A stretch of 37,038 bases of DNA from an uncultured Pelagibacteraceae bacterium (GCA_902536975.1 CACAZG010000006.1:1-37038); one strand, 5' to 3'; counted from the first letter of the stretch, positions 18,936 through 29,640 are shown. Translations and numbers: made by a program. Notes: a model not told the origin generated them from the sequence alone.

Positions 18936-20118
18936 ATCTTTAATATTATATTCATTCATTTCATCAATTTTTTTATTTTCTGTAGTTTCTATTTGGAAGA
19001 TTTTATCAACATTACAAGGTATCGATTTAAAGAATTTTAATTTTGCGATTATATTATCTCTTGGTATAGGAATTTCCCTGATTAATCTTGTTATTGGAGA
19101 TAAACTAAATAGTTATATAAAATCAATAGTATTTGCATCTTTCTTCACTTTAATTGATGGATTTATCATCCAAAACATGCCTATTTGGTATAATATTGGT
19201 GTATTTGGAATTATTATTTTCTATTCTTTTAAAATTGATAAATATAATCAAAAAAATTTAGACCTCGATCATTCATCTCAAACAGTTGTATTTGAATTTT
19301 TAACTCTTTTTGGAATTGTATTATTTTCTTTTGTAATTTTATTTCCATTTTACATGATGATAGTTACTAGCTTTAAAACACAAGCTGCACTGCTTATAAA
19401 TCCTTTGGACTTTAGTATTAATTTTGCTCAAGATATTAAAGAACTGTTTAAATCTTACTTTGTCATCTTTGATACTTATAAATTTGGAAGATATATACTT
19501 ATCAGTACATTTGTATCAGTTGGTACAGTTATAATCACATTAATTTTTGCTATTCCAGCTGCATACGCAGTTGCAAGACTAAATTTTTTTGGAAAAAACT
19601 TTTTGTCTACTTCAATATTAATTATTTATATGTTTCCTGCTATAGTTTTAGTAATACCTTTGTATACCGTATTTAGTCAGCTAGGGTTAAGAAATAATGT
19701 AGGTGGGCTTTTAATAGTATATACAGCAACTACTTTACCAGTTGCGATATATATGCTTCAAGGATATTTCAAAAGTATACCTAAGGAATTAGAAGAAGCT
19801 GCTATTATGGATAAATTAAACTGGTTTGGAATTATTATAAAAATTATTTTACCACTAAGTATTCCTGCCATTTCTTCAGTTGCTCTTTATGTATTTATGA
19901 TTGCATGGAATGAATTCTTGTTTTCTTTAATGTTTCTAGATAATCCAAATTCATTTACTTTATCAAGAGCGATACAATATTTGAGTGGTGATGCAGAAAC
20001 TCCTAGACAATATTTAATGGCAGGATCAGTTGTAGTCACTATTCCAGTTTTATTTATTTTTGTTTATTTTGAAAAATATCTAGTAAGTGGACTAACTGCC
20101 GGAAGTGTAAAGGGTTAA
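18925..20118 (+). CDS. Sugar-type ABC transporter permease (MalG/UgpE-like) with N-terminal membrane extension
   Basis: EAA loop IPKELEEAAIMDKLNWFGIIIKIILPLSIPA; C-terminal YFEKYLVSGLTAGSVKG typical of MalG family; about 110 aa hydrophobic N-terminal extension. Confidence 0.83.
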   Translation: MKIRSLILYSFISSIFLFSVVSIWKILSTLQGIDLKNFNFAIILSLGIGISLINLVIGDKLNSYIKSIVFASFFTLIDGFIIQNMPIWYNIGVFGIIIFYSFKIDKYNQKNLDLDHSSQTVVFEFLTLFGIVLFSFVILFPFYMMIVTSFKTQAALLINPLDFSINFAQDIKELFKSYFVIFDTYKFGRYILISTFVSVGTVIITLIFAIPAAYAVARLNFFGKNFLSTSILIIYMFPAIVLVIPLYTVFSQLGLRNNVGGLLIVYTATTLPVAIYMLQGYFKSIPKELEEAAIMDKLNWFGIIIKIILPLSIPAISSVALYVFMIAWNEFLFSLMFLDNPNSFTLSRAIQYLSGDAETPRQYLMAGSVVVTIPVLFIFVYFEKYLVSGLTAGSVKG

Positions 20119-21383
20119 TGAAAAAATTTATTAATTCAGCTAAAAAAGTGTTATTAGGTAATAAAAAAAAGGGATACACTTTACCAACCAATAATAAATT
20201 ATACCCTGCTCAATGGAATTGGGACTCTGGATTTATAGCTTTAGGTTATTCACATTTTAAACTTAAATATGCTTTAGATGAATTAAATACACTTATTAGA
20301 GGTCAATGGAAAGATGGAATGATACCACATATTTTGTTTCATGATTTAAATACTAATTATTATCCAAACCATTCTGTTTGGGCCTGTGGAAATAAAATTC
20401 ATTCATCTGGAATTACCCAACCTCCTATTTTGGCAATAATAATAAAGCTAATTTTAGATAAAAATAAAATTAAAAAAGAAAAAGCTGAATTTAAAAAAAT
20501 TATTAAAGGTGTTTTAAAATATCACAAATGGTTCATTAATTTTAGAGACCCAAATAATTCAGGATTAGTCTCAATTTTACATCCATGGGAGAGTGGATAT
20601 GACAATTCACCTCTATGGGATGATCCAATGAGTAAAGTAAAGATTCCAAAGAATTTAAAATACAAAAGGGGTGATAACAAGGTGGTTAACCCTGAATACA
20701 GACCTTTAGACATAGATTATGATAGATATGTAACAATTAAAAATCACTTAAGAAAAAATAATTATAATCCAAACAAACTTTTCAAAGCTTCATTATTTAA
20801 TGTTGTTGATGTTGGATTTAATTCAATATTTTTGAGGGCAAATAAAGATCTTGTTAAACTATTAAAAATGTTTGATTTGAAAAGTAATGAAATAGAAACG
20901 TATATTTCAAGATCTGAAAAAAAAATTGTTAAACTATATAATAAAAAAAATAATAGTTTTATTAATATTGATTTGAAAAATAAAAAAAAAATAACTATCC
21001 CATCTATCACACATTATTTTATTTTATTTGCTGATTTAAGAGATAAAAAATTAAACAATAAAATTATCCAAAATTTAAAAAAACATAGCAATAAAGAAAA
21101 ATATTTTTTTTCAAGTATAAAATCAGATCATCAAAAATTTGAAGAAAAAAGATATTGGCGAGGCCCAGTATGGATTAACTGTAACTGGATTATCTATCAA
21201 GGATTAAAGAATAAAGATATTAAATTTGCAAATCAAATCAAAAAGAAAACAATAAATCTTGTAAAACAAAAAGGTTTTAATGAATACTTTAGTTGCAAAA
21301 CTGGAAAAGGATTCGGTGCAACCAACTTTTCATGGACTGCATCCTTATTTTTAGATTTAATTTTAGAGAATAAATATGAGTAA
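20118..21383 (+). CDS. GH63/trehalase-like (alpha/alpha)6 glycoside hydrolase, related to glucosylglycerate/mannosylglycerate hydrolases
   Basis: LYPAQWNWDSGFIALGYSHF, LNTLIRGQWKDGMIPHILFH, LHPWESGYDNSPLWDDPM, RYWRGPVWINCNWIIYQGLK, GATNFSWTASLFLDLI. Confidence 0.75.
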   Translation: MKKFINSAKKVLLGNKKKGYTLPTNNKLYPAQWNWDSGFIALGYSHFKLKYALDELNTLIRGQWKDGMIPHILFHDLNTNYYPNHSVWACGNKIHSSGITQPPILAIIIKLILDKNKIKKEKAEFKKIIKGVLKYHKWFINFRDPNNSGLVSILHPWESGYDNSPLWDDPMSKVKIPKNLKYKRGDNKVVNPEYRPLDIDYDRYVTIKNHLRKNNYNPNKLFKASLFNVVDVGFNSIFLRANKDLVKLLKMFDLKSNEIETYISRSEKKIVKLYNKKNNSFINIDLKNKKKITIPSITHYFILFADLRDKKLNNKIIQNLKKHSNKEKYFFSSIKSDHQKFEEKRYWRGPVWINCNWIIYQGLKNKDIKFANQIKKKTINLVKQKGFNEYFSCKTGKGFGATNFSWTASLFLDLILENKYE

Positions 21384-22539
21384 TTATAATTGGAATTATC
21401 CTACTACTATTTGGGTTGGCAAAGATAGAATAAAAGATCTTTATTTGGCCTGTTCAAATTTAAAAATTCAAAAACCTTTATTTGTGACCGATAAGGATTT
21501 GATAAACTTACCAATGGTTAAAGAAGTAATTTCAAAAATTAAAAATAAAATTGATAATATAGTAGTGTTCTCTGATTTTTCAGGTAATCCTTTTGGTGAG
21601 AATGTTGAAGAAGGTGTAAAAGAATTTAAGAAAAATAATTGCGATGGGGTAATTGCTTTTGGAGGTGGAAGCGGACTTGATGTGGGAAAAGCAATTGCAT
21701 TTATGTCTGCACAAACAAGACCTATATGGGACTTTGAGGATATTGGAGATTATTGGAAAAGAGCAAATAATAAAAATATACCCCCTATAATTGCTATCCC
21801 AACTACAGCAGGAACTGGTTCAGAAACAGGGAGAGCTTCCGCGATAATAAATAAAGAAACTGGAGTTAAAAAAATAATTTTCCATCCAAAATTTTTACCA
21901 TCAATAGTTATTTTAGACCCAATTTTAACAAAAGATCTTTCTCCACGATTAACAGGAGCAACAGGCATGGATGCATTAGCACATAATTTAGAGGCGTTTT
22001 GTGCACCAGGCTTTCATCCTATGGCTGATGGAATTGCAATTGAAGGAATGAAACTAATAAAGAAATCTTTATTAAATGCAGTACATAATGGTAATGACCT
22101 TGATGCAAGATCTGATTTGTTAGCTGCTGCCAGTATGGGTTCAACTGCTTTTCAGAAAGGTCTTGGTGCCATTCATTCATTAAGTCATCCATTAAATGCT
22201 AAGTTCAATATTCATCATGGATTATCTAACGCAATATTCATGCCATATGTATTAACTTTCAATAGAGAAGCTATAGAAGAGAGAATTATTTCTATTTGTG
22301 ATTATCTTAATTTATCGAAAAGTTTTAATTCTTTCTTAGAATGGATACTAGATTTAAGAAAAGAATTAGAAATACCTCATAAATTATCAGATGTGATTGA
22401 TATAAATAAGCTCGATATAGATGAACTCTCTGAAATGGCTTTGAATGACCCGTCAACTGCATCTAACCCCAAAACATTGACAATTTCTGATATGAAAATA
22501 ATTTACAAAAATAGCATCTCTGGAGAATTGTTTAAATGA
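21376..22539 (+). CDS. Iron-containing (group III) alcohol dehydrogenase
   Basis: GVIAFGGGSGLDVGKAIAFM, PTTAGTGSETGRASAI, TGATGMDALAHNLEAF, GAIHSLSHPLNAKFNIHHGLSNAIFMPYVL. Confidence 0.9.
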   Translation: MSNYNWNYPTTIWVGKDRIKDLYLACSNLKIQKPLFVTDKDLINLPMVKEVISKIKNKIDNIVVFSDFSGNPFGENVEEGVKEFKKNNCDGVIAFGGGSGLDVGKAIAFMSAQTRPIWDFEDIGDYWKRANNKNIPPIIAIPTTAGTGSETGRASAIINKETGVKKIIFHPKFLPSIVILDPILTKDLSPRLTGATGMDALAHNLEAFCAPGFHPMADGIAIEGMKLIKKSLLNAVHNGNDLDARSDLLAAASMGSTAFQKGLGAIHSLSHPLNAKFNIHHGLSNAIFMPYVLTFNREAIEERIISICDYLNLSKSFNSFLEWILDLRKELEIPHKLSDVIDINKLDIDELSEMALNDPSTASNPKTLTISDMKIIYKNSISGELFK

Positions 22540-23321
22540 AAAAAATATTAATAGTTGAAGGTAATCTTAAAGAGGAAAATCAAAGTTTTACTGAAGGTGG
22601 AATAAAAACTCACACTGAAAGTCTAAAGGATAGTATTAGTTATTTCACAAATGATTTAGAAATTGATGTAGTTAATCCTTCATCTGATAAAAATATTTCA
22701 GAAGTTGCAAAAGGTTTAGAAAAATTTGATGGAATGATCTGGGGAGGAAGTAGTCTAAATATATATAATGATACACTAGAAATAAGAAGACAAATAGAAT
22801 TTATGAGATCGTGTCAAAATAAAATAAAGAAAATACTAGCAATTTGTTGGGGTCTTCAGGTAGCCGCTACTGTTGCTGGAGGACAAGTAAAGAGATGCGT
22901 GACTGGATCTCATAGAGGAATAGCCCATGATATTGAGATCAATAGTAATGGATTGCAACATCCAATTTATAAAAATAAAAATGAAACTTTTAACACTCCA
23001 GCATTCAATTTTGATGAAGTTGTAAAATTACCTGAAAATTCAATCTTGTTGGCTTCAAATCCTATAAATAAAGTTATGGGGGTCAATTTCAAATCTGGAG
23101 TAAGTGATATTTGGGGAATTCAATACCACCCAGAAATTACTTATGATAAAATGATAAATCTTATTCATTTTAGAAAAGACCGTCTGTTAAATAATAAAGC
23201 TTTTGTTGATGAGCAGGAGATAAACAATCATGTAGCTATGATTGCAGAAGAAAATAAAAAATCAAATAAAGATCTTAGAATGCGAGAACTTGAAAATTGG
23301 TTAAATTATCTTTTAAAATAA
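22536..23321 (+). CDS. Class I glutamine amidotransferase-like protein
   Basis: Nucleophile elbow [17 protein letters not shown] and catalytic-like [12 protein letters not shown] overlap with upstream ADH gene. Confidence 0.82.
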   Translation: MKKILIVEGNLKEENQSFTEGGIKTHTESLKDSISYFTNDLEIDVVNPSSDKNISEVAKGLEKFDGMIWGGSSLNIYNDTLEIRRQIEFMRSCQNKIKKILAICWGLQVAATVAGGQVKRCVTGSHRGIAHDIEINSNGLQHPIYKNKNETFNTPAFNFDEVVKLPENSILLASNPINKVMGVNFKSGVSDIWGIQYHPEITYDKMINLIHFRKDRLLNNKAFVDEQEINNHVAMIAEENKKSNKDLRMRELENWLNYLLK

Positions 23322-24989
23322 ACCTTCTGTTTCACCTTTATCATTAATTTTTATTTTATCTGCAGCTGGCACCTTTGGTAACCCAGGCATAGTCATTATA
23401 GCACCGCAAACAACTACGATAAATTCTGCTCCTGATGATAACCTTACTTCTCTTATTGGTAGGACATGTCCGGATGGTGCGCCTTTTAAATTAGGGTCTG
23501 TAGAAAAACTATATTGTGTCTTTGCAATACAAATTGGCAAGGATTGGTAACCTGTCTCTTCAAAATTTTTTAATTGTTCTCTTATTTTGGTGTCCGCTAC
23601 AACTTCACTTGCTCTATACAATTCCTTAGCAATCGTCTCAATTTTTTTAAATAATGATATTTTATCATCGTATAAAAATTTGAAGTCACTTCCTTTTTCA
23701 CACAGTTCAGCAACATTGTTTGCTAAATCTACTGCTCCTTCTCCACCTTTTTCCCAATGTTTTGATATTGATGCTGTTACACCTTTTTGTTGACAAAATT
23801 TTATAACTTCATCGACTTCTTTTTCTGTATCCAAAACAAAGTGATTAATAGCTACAGTAACAGGCAAGCCAAATTTTTGAATATTTTCAATATGTCTTTC
23901 TAAATTCACCAATCCTTTTTTTACAGCATCTATATTTTCATTTTTAAGCTCATCTTTGTTAACACCACCGTGCATTTTTAATGCTCTTATAGTTGCAACA
24001 ATCACCACACAACTTGGTTTTAATCCTGATTTTCTACATTTTATATCTAAGAATTTTTCAGCACCTAGATCGGCACCAAATCCTGCTTCAGTAACAACAT
24101 AGTCTGACAGTTTTAATGCAGTTTTAGTTGCTAATACGGAATTACAACCATGCGCAATATTAGCGAAAGGACCTCCATGGATTATTGCGGGATTATTTTC
24201 CAAAGTTTGAGTTACATTTGGTCTAATTGCGTCTTTTAACAAAACAGTCATTGGACCATGTGCATTTAAATCTTTTGCATAAATTGGTTTTTTATCTCTT
24301 GTGTAAGCAACAGTTATATTTCCAATTCTATTTTCAAGATCATGTAGATCATTAGATAAACAAAAGATCGCCATGATTTCGGATGCAACTGTAATATCAA
24401 AACCATCTTCTCTTGGGAAACCATTTGCAACCCCACCAAGATTAATATTGATAGATCTTAATGCTCGATCATTCATATCAAGCACTCTTTTCCAAACTAT
24501 TCTTCTCACATCTATATTTAATTTATTACCCCAATAAATATGGTTATCTATTAAAGCAGATAAAAGATTGTGAGCAGAAGTGATTGCATGAAAGTCACCT
24601 GTGAAATGAAGATTTATTTGTTCCATAGGAACGACTTGCGCATAACCACCACCAGCCGCACCACCTTTCATTCCAAATGAAGGACCTAAGCTCGGCTCTC
24701 TTAAACAAACAATAGATTTTTTACCTATTTTATTTAATCCATCAGACAATCCCACTGAAGTAGTTGTTTTTCCTTCTCCAGCTGGAGTAGGAGTAATTGC
24801 TGTAACTAATATTAATTTTCCGTCTTTTTTATTTTTAAATTTTTCAAGATATTCCAGTTTGATCTTAGCTATGTATCTACTTATTGGACTATATGCCTCA
24901 GCATTATCTGGAACACCAACTCCATCCAAAATCTCTTGAATTGGTTTCATATTTGCTTCTCTTGCAATTTGGATATCTGTTTTTGACAT
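23313..24989 (-). CDS. fhs: Formate-tetrahydrofolate ligase
   Basis: [83 protein letters not shown]; canonical Fhs. Confidence 0.96.
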   Translation of the reverse strand: MSKTDIQIAREANMKPIQEILDGVGVPDNAEAYSPISRYIAKIKLEYLEKFKNKKDGKLILVTAITPTPAGEGKTTTSVGLSDGLNKIGKKSIVCLREPSLGPSFGMKGGAAGGGYAQVVPMEQINLHFTGDFHAITSAHNLLSALIDNHIYWGNKLNIDVRRIVWKRVLDMNDRALRSININLGGVANGFPREDGFDITVASEIMAIFCLSNDLHDLENRIGNITVAYTRDKKPIYAKDLNAHGPMTVLLKDAIRPNVTQTLENNPAIIHGGPFANIAHGCNSVLATKTALKLSDYVVTEAGFGADLGAEKFLDIKCRKSGLKPSCVVIVATIRALKMHGGVNKDELKNENIDAVKKGLVNLERHIENIQKFGLPVTVAINHFVLDTEKEVDEVIKFCQQKGVTASISKHWEKGGEGAVDLANNVAELCEKGSDFKFLYDDKISLFKKIETIAKELYRASEVVADTKIREQLKNFEETGYQSLPICIAKTQYSFSTDPNLKGAPSGHVLPIREVRLSSGAEFIVVVCGAIMTMPGLPKVPAADKIKINDKGETEGLF

Positions 24990-25117
24990 TTGGTTTAAAA
25001 CCTATAATAAATTAGTGTGCAAAATTTCTATACTTTTTTAATAGGATTTTAAACATCTAAAAAATATATATATAAAAAATAAGAAAAAATTTAAGTTTAA
25101 TTAGATAAAATTATATA

Positions 25118-26374
25118 ATGCAAAAATACTCAGTTTTTAGTCTAATAAAAAATGCATTCTCAGATCATCAAAATTGGGAAGTTGCATGGAAAGACCCAAC
25201 ACCTAAAAAAGAATACGATGTAATTATCATTGGTGGGGGAGGCCATGGATTAGCAACCGCATATTACTTAGCAAAAGAACACAACATTACAAATGTTGCT
25301 ATCATTGAAAAAGGTTGGATAGGTGGAGGAAACGTTGGAAGGAATACTACAATTATTAGGTCTAATTACATGCATGATGAGAATGGTTTGTTTAGCGAAT
25401 TTGGTATGGATCTTTGGAGAAAGATGAGCCAAGATTTAAATTACAATGTAATGTTTTCCCCAAGAGGAATAATTAATCTTGCCCACTCAGATGCACAAAT
25501 GAATGCCTATTCAAGAAGGGGAAATTCGATGCGTTTGAACGGCATTGATGCGGTTTTGTTAAATAGAGAAGAAGTTCAAAAGTTAATTCCAATGGCAGAC
25601 TTTTCTGACAATGTAAGGTTTCCAATTTTTGGAGGCTTGATGCAACCAAGCGCTGGAACAGCAAGACACGATGCTGTTGCCTGGGGTTATGCGAGACAAG
25701 CAGACTCTATGGGTGTTGATATAATTCAAAATTGTGAAGTTACAGGATTTGATGTCTCAAATGGAAAAATTCTTGGAGTAAGAACTTCTAAAGGAGATAT
25801 TAAAGCAAAGAAAGTTGGTTTATGTGTTGCAGGAAGTACAAATATTTTGGCAGAAATGTTAAATATGACTTTACCAATTGAAACTCATTTGCTTCAAGCA
25901 TGTGTATCAGAGCCTATTAAACCTTTGCTTGATCATGTTGTTACATTTGGTGCAGGACATTTTTATTGTAGCCAATCAGATAAAGGGGAAATGGTTATGG
26001 GTGGAGACTTAGATGGATATAATAGTTATTCTCAAAGAGGAAACCTACCAACTCTTCAACATGTTTTAACAGAAGGGATTGCGATGTTTCCATTTCTTAG
26101 CAAATTAAAAATGTTAAGAACTTGGGGTGGAATAATGGATATGTCCATGGATGGATCGCCAATTATTGATAAAACACATATTAACGGATTATATTTAAAT
26201 TGTGGTTGGTGCTATGGTGGATTTAAAGCAACTCCAGCTTCCGGATGGACTTTTGCACATACAATTGCTCAAGACAGAGTTCATGATTTAAATGCCGGTT
26301 ACAGCCTCAACAGATTTAGCACTGGAAATTTAATTGATGAAAAAGGCCTAGGAACTAAAACCTGGATATCATAA
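25118..26374 (+). CDS. soxB: Sarcosine oxidase beta subunit family (or N-methylglutamate dehydrogenase MgdA)
   Basis: YDVIIIGGGGHGLATAYYLAKEH...EKGWIGGGNVGRNTTIIRSNY; first gene of B-D-A-G order. Confidence 0.9.
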   Translation: MQKYSVFSLIKNAFSDHQNWEVAWKDPTPKKEYDVIIIGGGGHGLATAYYLAKEHNITNVAIIEKGWIGGGNVGRNTTIIRSNYMHDENGLFSEFGMDLWRKMSQDLNYNVMFSPRGIINLAHSDAQMNAYSRRGNSMRLNGIDAVLLNREEVQKLIPMADFSDNVRFPIFGGLMQPSAGTARHDAVAWGYARQADSMGVDIIQNCEVTGFDVSNGKILGVRTSKGDIKAKKVGLCVAGSTNILAEMLNMTLPIETHLLQACVSEPIKPLLDHVVTFGAGHFYCSQSDKGEMVMGGDLDGYNSYSQRGNLPTLQHVLTEGIAMFPFLSKLKMLRTWGGIMDMSMDGSPIIDKTHINGLYLNCGWCYGGFKATPASGWTFAHTIAQDRVHDLNAGYSLNRFSTGNLIDEKGLGTKTWIS

Positions 26375-26644
26375 ATGTTATATATCAACTGTCCACATTG
26401 TGGACTTAGATCTCAGAATGAATTTGCTTATGGCGGAGATGCAACAGTAAAGCGTCCTGAACTTAATAAAGAAATAAGCGATCAAGAGTGGGATAATTTT
26501 GTATACTTAAGAAAAAGTCCAAGAGGAAAACATTTAGAATTATGGCATCATATTTCTGGATGTAGACAATGGATTAAAGTTGAAAGAGATACATCAACTC
26601 ACGAAATTTTTAAAACTTATAAAGCAAACGAAGCAATAGAATAA
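26375..26644 (+). CDS. soxD: Sarcosine oxidase delta subunit family (or MgdB)
   Basis: 89 aa, INCPHCGLRSQNEFAYGGDA...WHHISGCRQWIKVERDT; between soxB and soxA. Confidence 0.9.
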   Translation: MLYINCPHCGLRSQNEFAYGGDATVKRPELNKEISDQEWDNFVYLRKSPRGKHLELWHHISGCRQWIKVERDTSTHEIFKTYKANEAIE

Positions 26645-29640
26645 TGTCCCAGGGTTTTAGATTAGATAATGTTGGAATGGTAAATAGAGAAAAAAAAATC
26701 TCGTTTAAATTTAATGGCAAAAAATATTTTGGTTTCGAGGGAGATACTATCGCATCTGCCTTAATAGCGAATGGAGTTCATTTAGTAGGTAGAAGTTTTA
26801 AATATCACAGACCTAGGGGTTTTTTTGGAGTTGGCGTTGATGAGCCCTATGCAATTCTACAGTTAGATAGAAATAATGAGAGAGATCCAAATATAAGAGC
26901 AACAGAACAAGAAATTTTTGAAGGGCTAGAGGTTAAGAGTGTTAATTGTTGGCCTAGTGTAAATTTTGACATTGGTGCGATAAACAATTTCTTAAAAATG
27001 TTTTTTCCAGCTGGTTTCTATTACAAAACATTTATGTGGCCTCCTAGCTTTTGGTATAAAATATATGAACCTTTTATTCGAATGGCGGCTGGATTTGGAG
27101 AAGCCTCTATCAAACATGATAAAGAAAGATATGAGCATAAATATGAGTATTGTGATTTATTAATAACAGGATCTGGGCCTTCAGGTTTAGCAAGTGCTTA
27201 TGCTGCTGCCAAGAATGGAGCCCGAGTAATATTGGCTGAGGATAAACCAAGATTTGGAGGTAGCTTATTAACAAGTGATGTAAATATCGGAAACCAAACA
27301 GGTGTTGAGTGGACAGAAAAAATTATAGCAGAACTTAAGTCCATGCCTAATGTTACAGTAAAAAATAGATCGCAAGTTTTTGGTTACTATGATCACAATA
27401 TGTTAGTAATGTCAGAGCGTATTAGTGATCACTTGCCAAAAACTCAAAAATATCTCCCTAAACAACGTCTGTGGTACATAAGAGCAAATGAAGTATTGAT
27501 TTCATCAGGTTCAATTGAAAGACCTTTAGTTTTTGGAAATAATGATACTCCTGGCGTTATGTTGTCGTCAGCTGCTAAAGAGTATATGAAAGTTTACGGC
27601 GTATTAGTTGGAAAAAAACCTTTAATTTTCACAAACAATGATAGTGGCTATGAAACTGCAATTGAATTTAAAAAAAACGGGGTAAATCCAATTATATTGG
27701 ATACAAGAAGCGATCCCTCTTCAGACATTATAGCTGAGGCAAAAAATTTAAATATTGAAATTAGGTTCTCCTATGTAGTTGTTGCTGCAAAAGGCTATAA
27801 AAAAGTTAAATCAGCAGATATTGCTAAAATATCTGACGATAAAAAAGAATTATTTAACATAGAAAATATTGAATGTGATTGTATCTGTGTATCAGGTTTT
27901 TGGACACCATCTATTCATTTAGCATCACAGTCAGGAAACAAATCTAAATTTAACGAAAAAATTGATGCATTTGTACCAGATAAATCTAAACAAAAAGAAA
28001 ATACAATTGGGTCAGCAAATGGAATATTTACATTGGAGGAAACTATTAAAGATGCTTTTGATAAAGGTTTTGATGTTTCAAATAAAATAACTGAAAAAAA
28101 TAATAAAGTTTCAGTACCGACAGTAGTAGAAAAAAAATCAACGGATCATGACAAATTTTGGTGTGTTCCTTTACCAAAAGGTAAATCTTATAAAAGGTTT
28201 TTAGATTTTCAAAATGACGTAGCGGTTTCTGATATTGAGCTAGCGCTAAGAGAAGGTTTCAGGTCTATCGAGCATGTAAAAAGATATACAACACTTGGTA
28301 TGGCTACCGACCAAGGAAAAACGAGTAATTTAAATGGATTACAATTAGTTTCTGATATTGAGAATAAAGTTGTTCCACAAGTAGGACATACGACTTTTAG
28401 ACCTCCTTATACTCCAGTTTCAATTGGAGCAATCGTAGGAAGAGAAGTTGGCAAACATTCTAAACCAACAAGAAAATCACCTATGCATTCATGGCATGAA
28501 AAAAATAATGCAGTATTTGTTGATGCAGGGGTTTGGTTAAGACCAAGATATTACAAGCAAGGAAATGAAGGGTTATTTGAAGCATCAAAAAGAGAGGCAA
28601 AGAATGTAAGACAAAATGTAGGTGTATGTGATGTTACAACATTAGGTAAAATAGATGTTAAAGGACCAGATGCAGCAGAATTTTTAAATAGAGTTTATAC
28701 TAACGCTTGGCTTAAACTTCCAGTAGGTAAAGCAAGATACGGTGTAATGTTAAGAGAAGATGGAATTGTTATGGATGATGGAACAACAACAAGGATTTCC
28801 GAAAATCATTATCACATGACAACTACAACAGCTCAAGCAGCAAATGTTCTATCTCATTTAGAATATTATTTACAACTAGTGTGGCCAGAATTAAATGTAA
28901 ACGTTGTATCAACCACAGAGCAATGGGCAGGTGCAGCAATCGCAGGACCTAATTCAAGAAAATTATTAATGAAATTATTCCCTAATTTAGATGTTTCAAA
29001 CGAAGGTTTGCCATTTATGGGTTATAAAGAGGCTGATTTATTTGGAGTTCCTGCAAAAATTTACAGAATTTCGTTTTCTGGTGAGTTAGCATATGAGATT
29101 AACGTTGAATCTGATAACGGATATTTCATGTGGGAAAAAATCATGGAAGTTGGAAAAGAATTTCAAATACAACCATATGGAACTGAAGCTTTATCAACCT
29201 TAAGAATAGAGATGGGTCATGTTGCGGGATCTGAATTAGATGGAAGAACAATCCCTTATGATGCATCTTTAGAAGGGCTAGTTAGTAAGAAAAAAGATTT
29301 TATAGGTAAAAGATCTTTAAACAGATCTGCCTTTACATCTACGGATAGAGAAAAATTAGTTGGTGTAGTTCCAATTGATAAAACTACAAGTATACCCGAG
29401 GGGTCTTACATAGTAAAAGATCCCAAGGCAAAATTACCTAATCCAAAATTAGGTCATGTTTCGGCTTCATGTTGGAGTGTTGAATATGATAACCCATTTT
29501 CTTTAGCAATAATTAAGGATGGTAAAAATATGATAGGACAAAAACTCTTTGCTATGTCACCTTTAAAAAACAAAACAATACCTGTAGAGATTGTCTCTTC
29601 TCATTATGTAGATCCTGAAGGAAAGAGAGTTAGATCATGA
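26644..29640 (+). CDS. soxA: Sarcosine oxidase alpha subunit family (or MgdC)
   Basis: 998 aa; N-terminal 2Fe-2S/ferredoxin-like domain FNGKKYFGFEGDTIASALIANG, NAD(P)/FAD domain, C-terminal GcvT domain (VCDVTTLGKIDVKGPDAAEFLNRVYT, SFSGELAYEINV). Confidence 0.92.
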   Translation: MSQGFRLDNVGMVNREKKISFKFNGKKYFGFEGDTIASALIANGVHLVGRSFKYHRPRGFFGVGVDEPYAILQLDRNNERDPNIRATEQEIFEGLEVKSVNCWPSVNFDIGAINNFLKMFFPAGFYYKTFMWPPSFWYKIYEPFIRMAAGFGEASIKHDKERYEHKYEYCDLLITGSGPSGLASAYAAAKNGARVILAEDKPRFGGSLLTSDVNIGNQTGVEWTEKIIAELKSMPNVTVKNRSQVFGYYDHNMLVMSERISDHLPKTQKYLPKQRLWYIRANEVLISSGSIERPLVFGNNDTPGVMLSSAAKEYMKVYGVLVGKKPLIFTNNDSGYETAIEFKKNGVNPIILDTRSDPSSDIIAEAKNLNIEIRFSYVVVAAKGYKKVKSADIAKISDDKKELFNIENIECDCICVSGFWTPSIHLASQSGNKSKFNEKIDAFVPDKSKQKENTIGSANGIFTLEETIKDAFDKGFDVSNKITEKNNKVSVPTVVEKKSTDHDKFWCVPLPKGKSYKRFLDFQNDVAVSDIELALREGFRSIEHVKRYTTLGMATDQGKTSNLNGLQLVSDIENKVVPQVGHTTFRPPYTPVSIGAIVGREVGKHSKPTRKSPMHSWHEKNNAVFVDAGVWLRPRYYKQGNEGLFEASKREAKNVRQNVGVCDVTTLGKIDVKGPDAAEFLNRVYTNAWLKLPVGKARYGVMLREDGIVMDDGTTTRISENHYHMTTTTAQAANVLSHLEYYLQLVWPELNVNVVSTTEQWAGAAIAGPNSRKLLMKLFPNLDVSNEGLPFMGYKEADLFGVPAKIYRISFSGELAYEINVESDNGYFMWEKIMEVGKEFQIQPYGTEALSTLRIEMGHVAGSELDGRTIPYDASLEGLVSKKKDFIGKRSLNRSAFTSTDREKLVGVVPIDKTTSIPEGSYIVKDPKAKLPNPKLGHVSASCWSVEYDNPFSLAIIKDGKNMIGQKLFAMSPLKNKTIPVEIVSSHYVDPEGKRVRS

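Noticed and set aside
20522-21968. Minus-strand ORFs within the GH63-like and Fe-ADH genes
   Set aside because: Antisense to strongly motif-supported genes.
23313-23321. 9-bp 3' overlap between the class I GATase and fhs genes
   Set aside because: Simple convergent overlap typical of compact genomes; no additional signal.
24990-25117. Possible riboswitch or regulatory RNA between fhs and soxB
   Set aside because: Only AT-rich sequence with a tiny GGTTTAAAACC repeat; no recognisable glycine, THF or SAM riboswitch elements.
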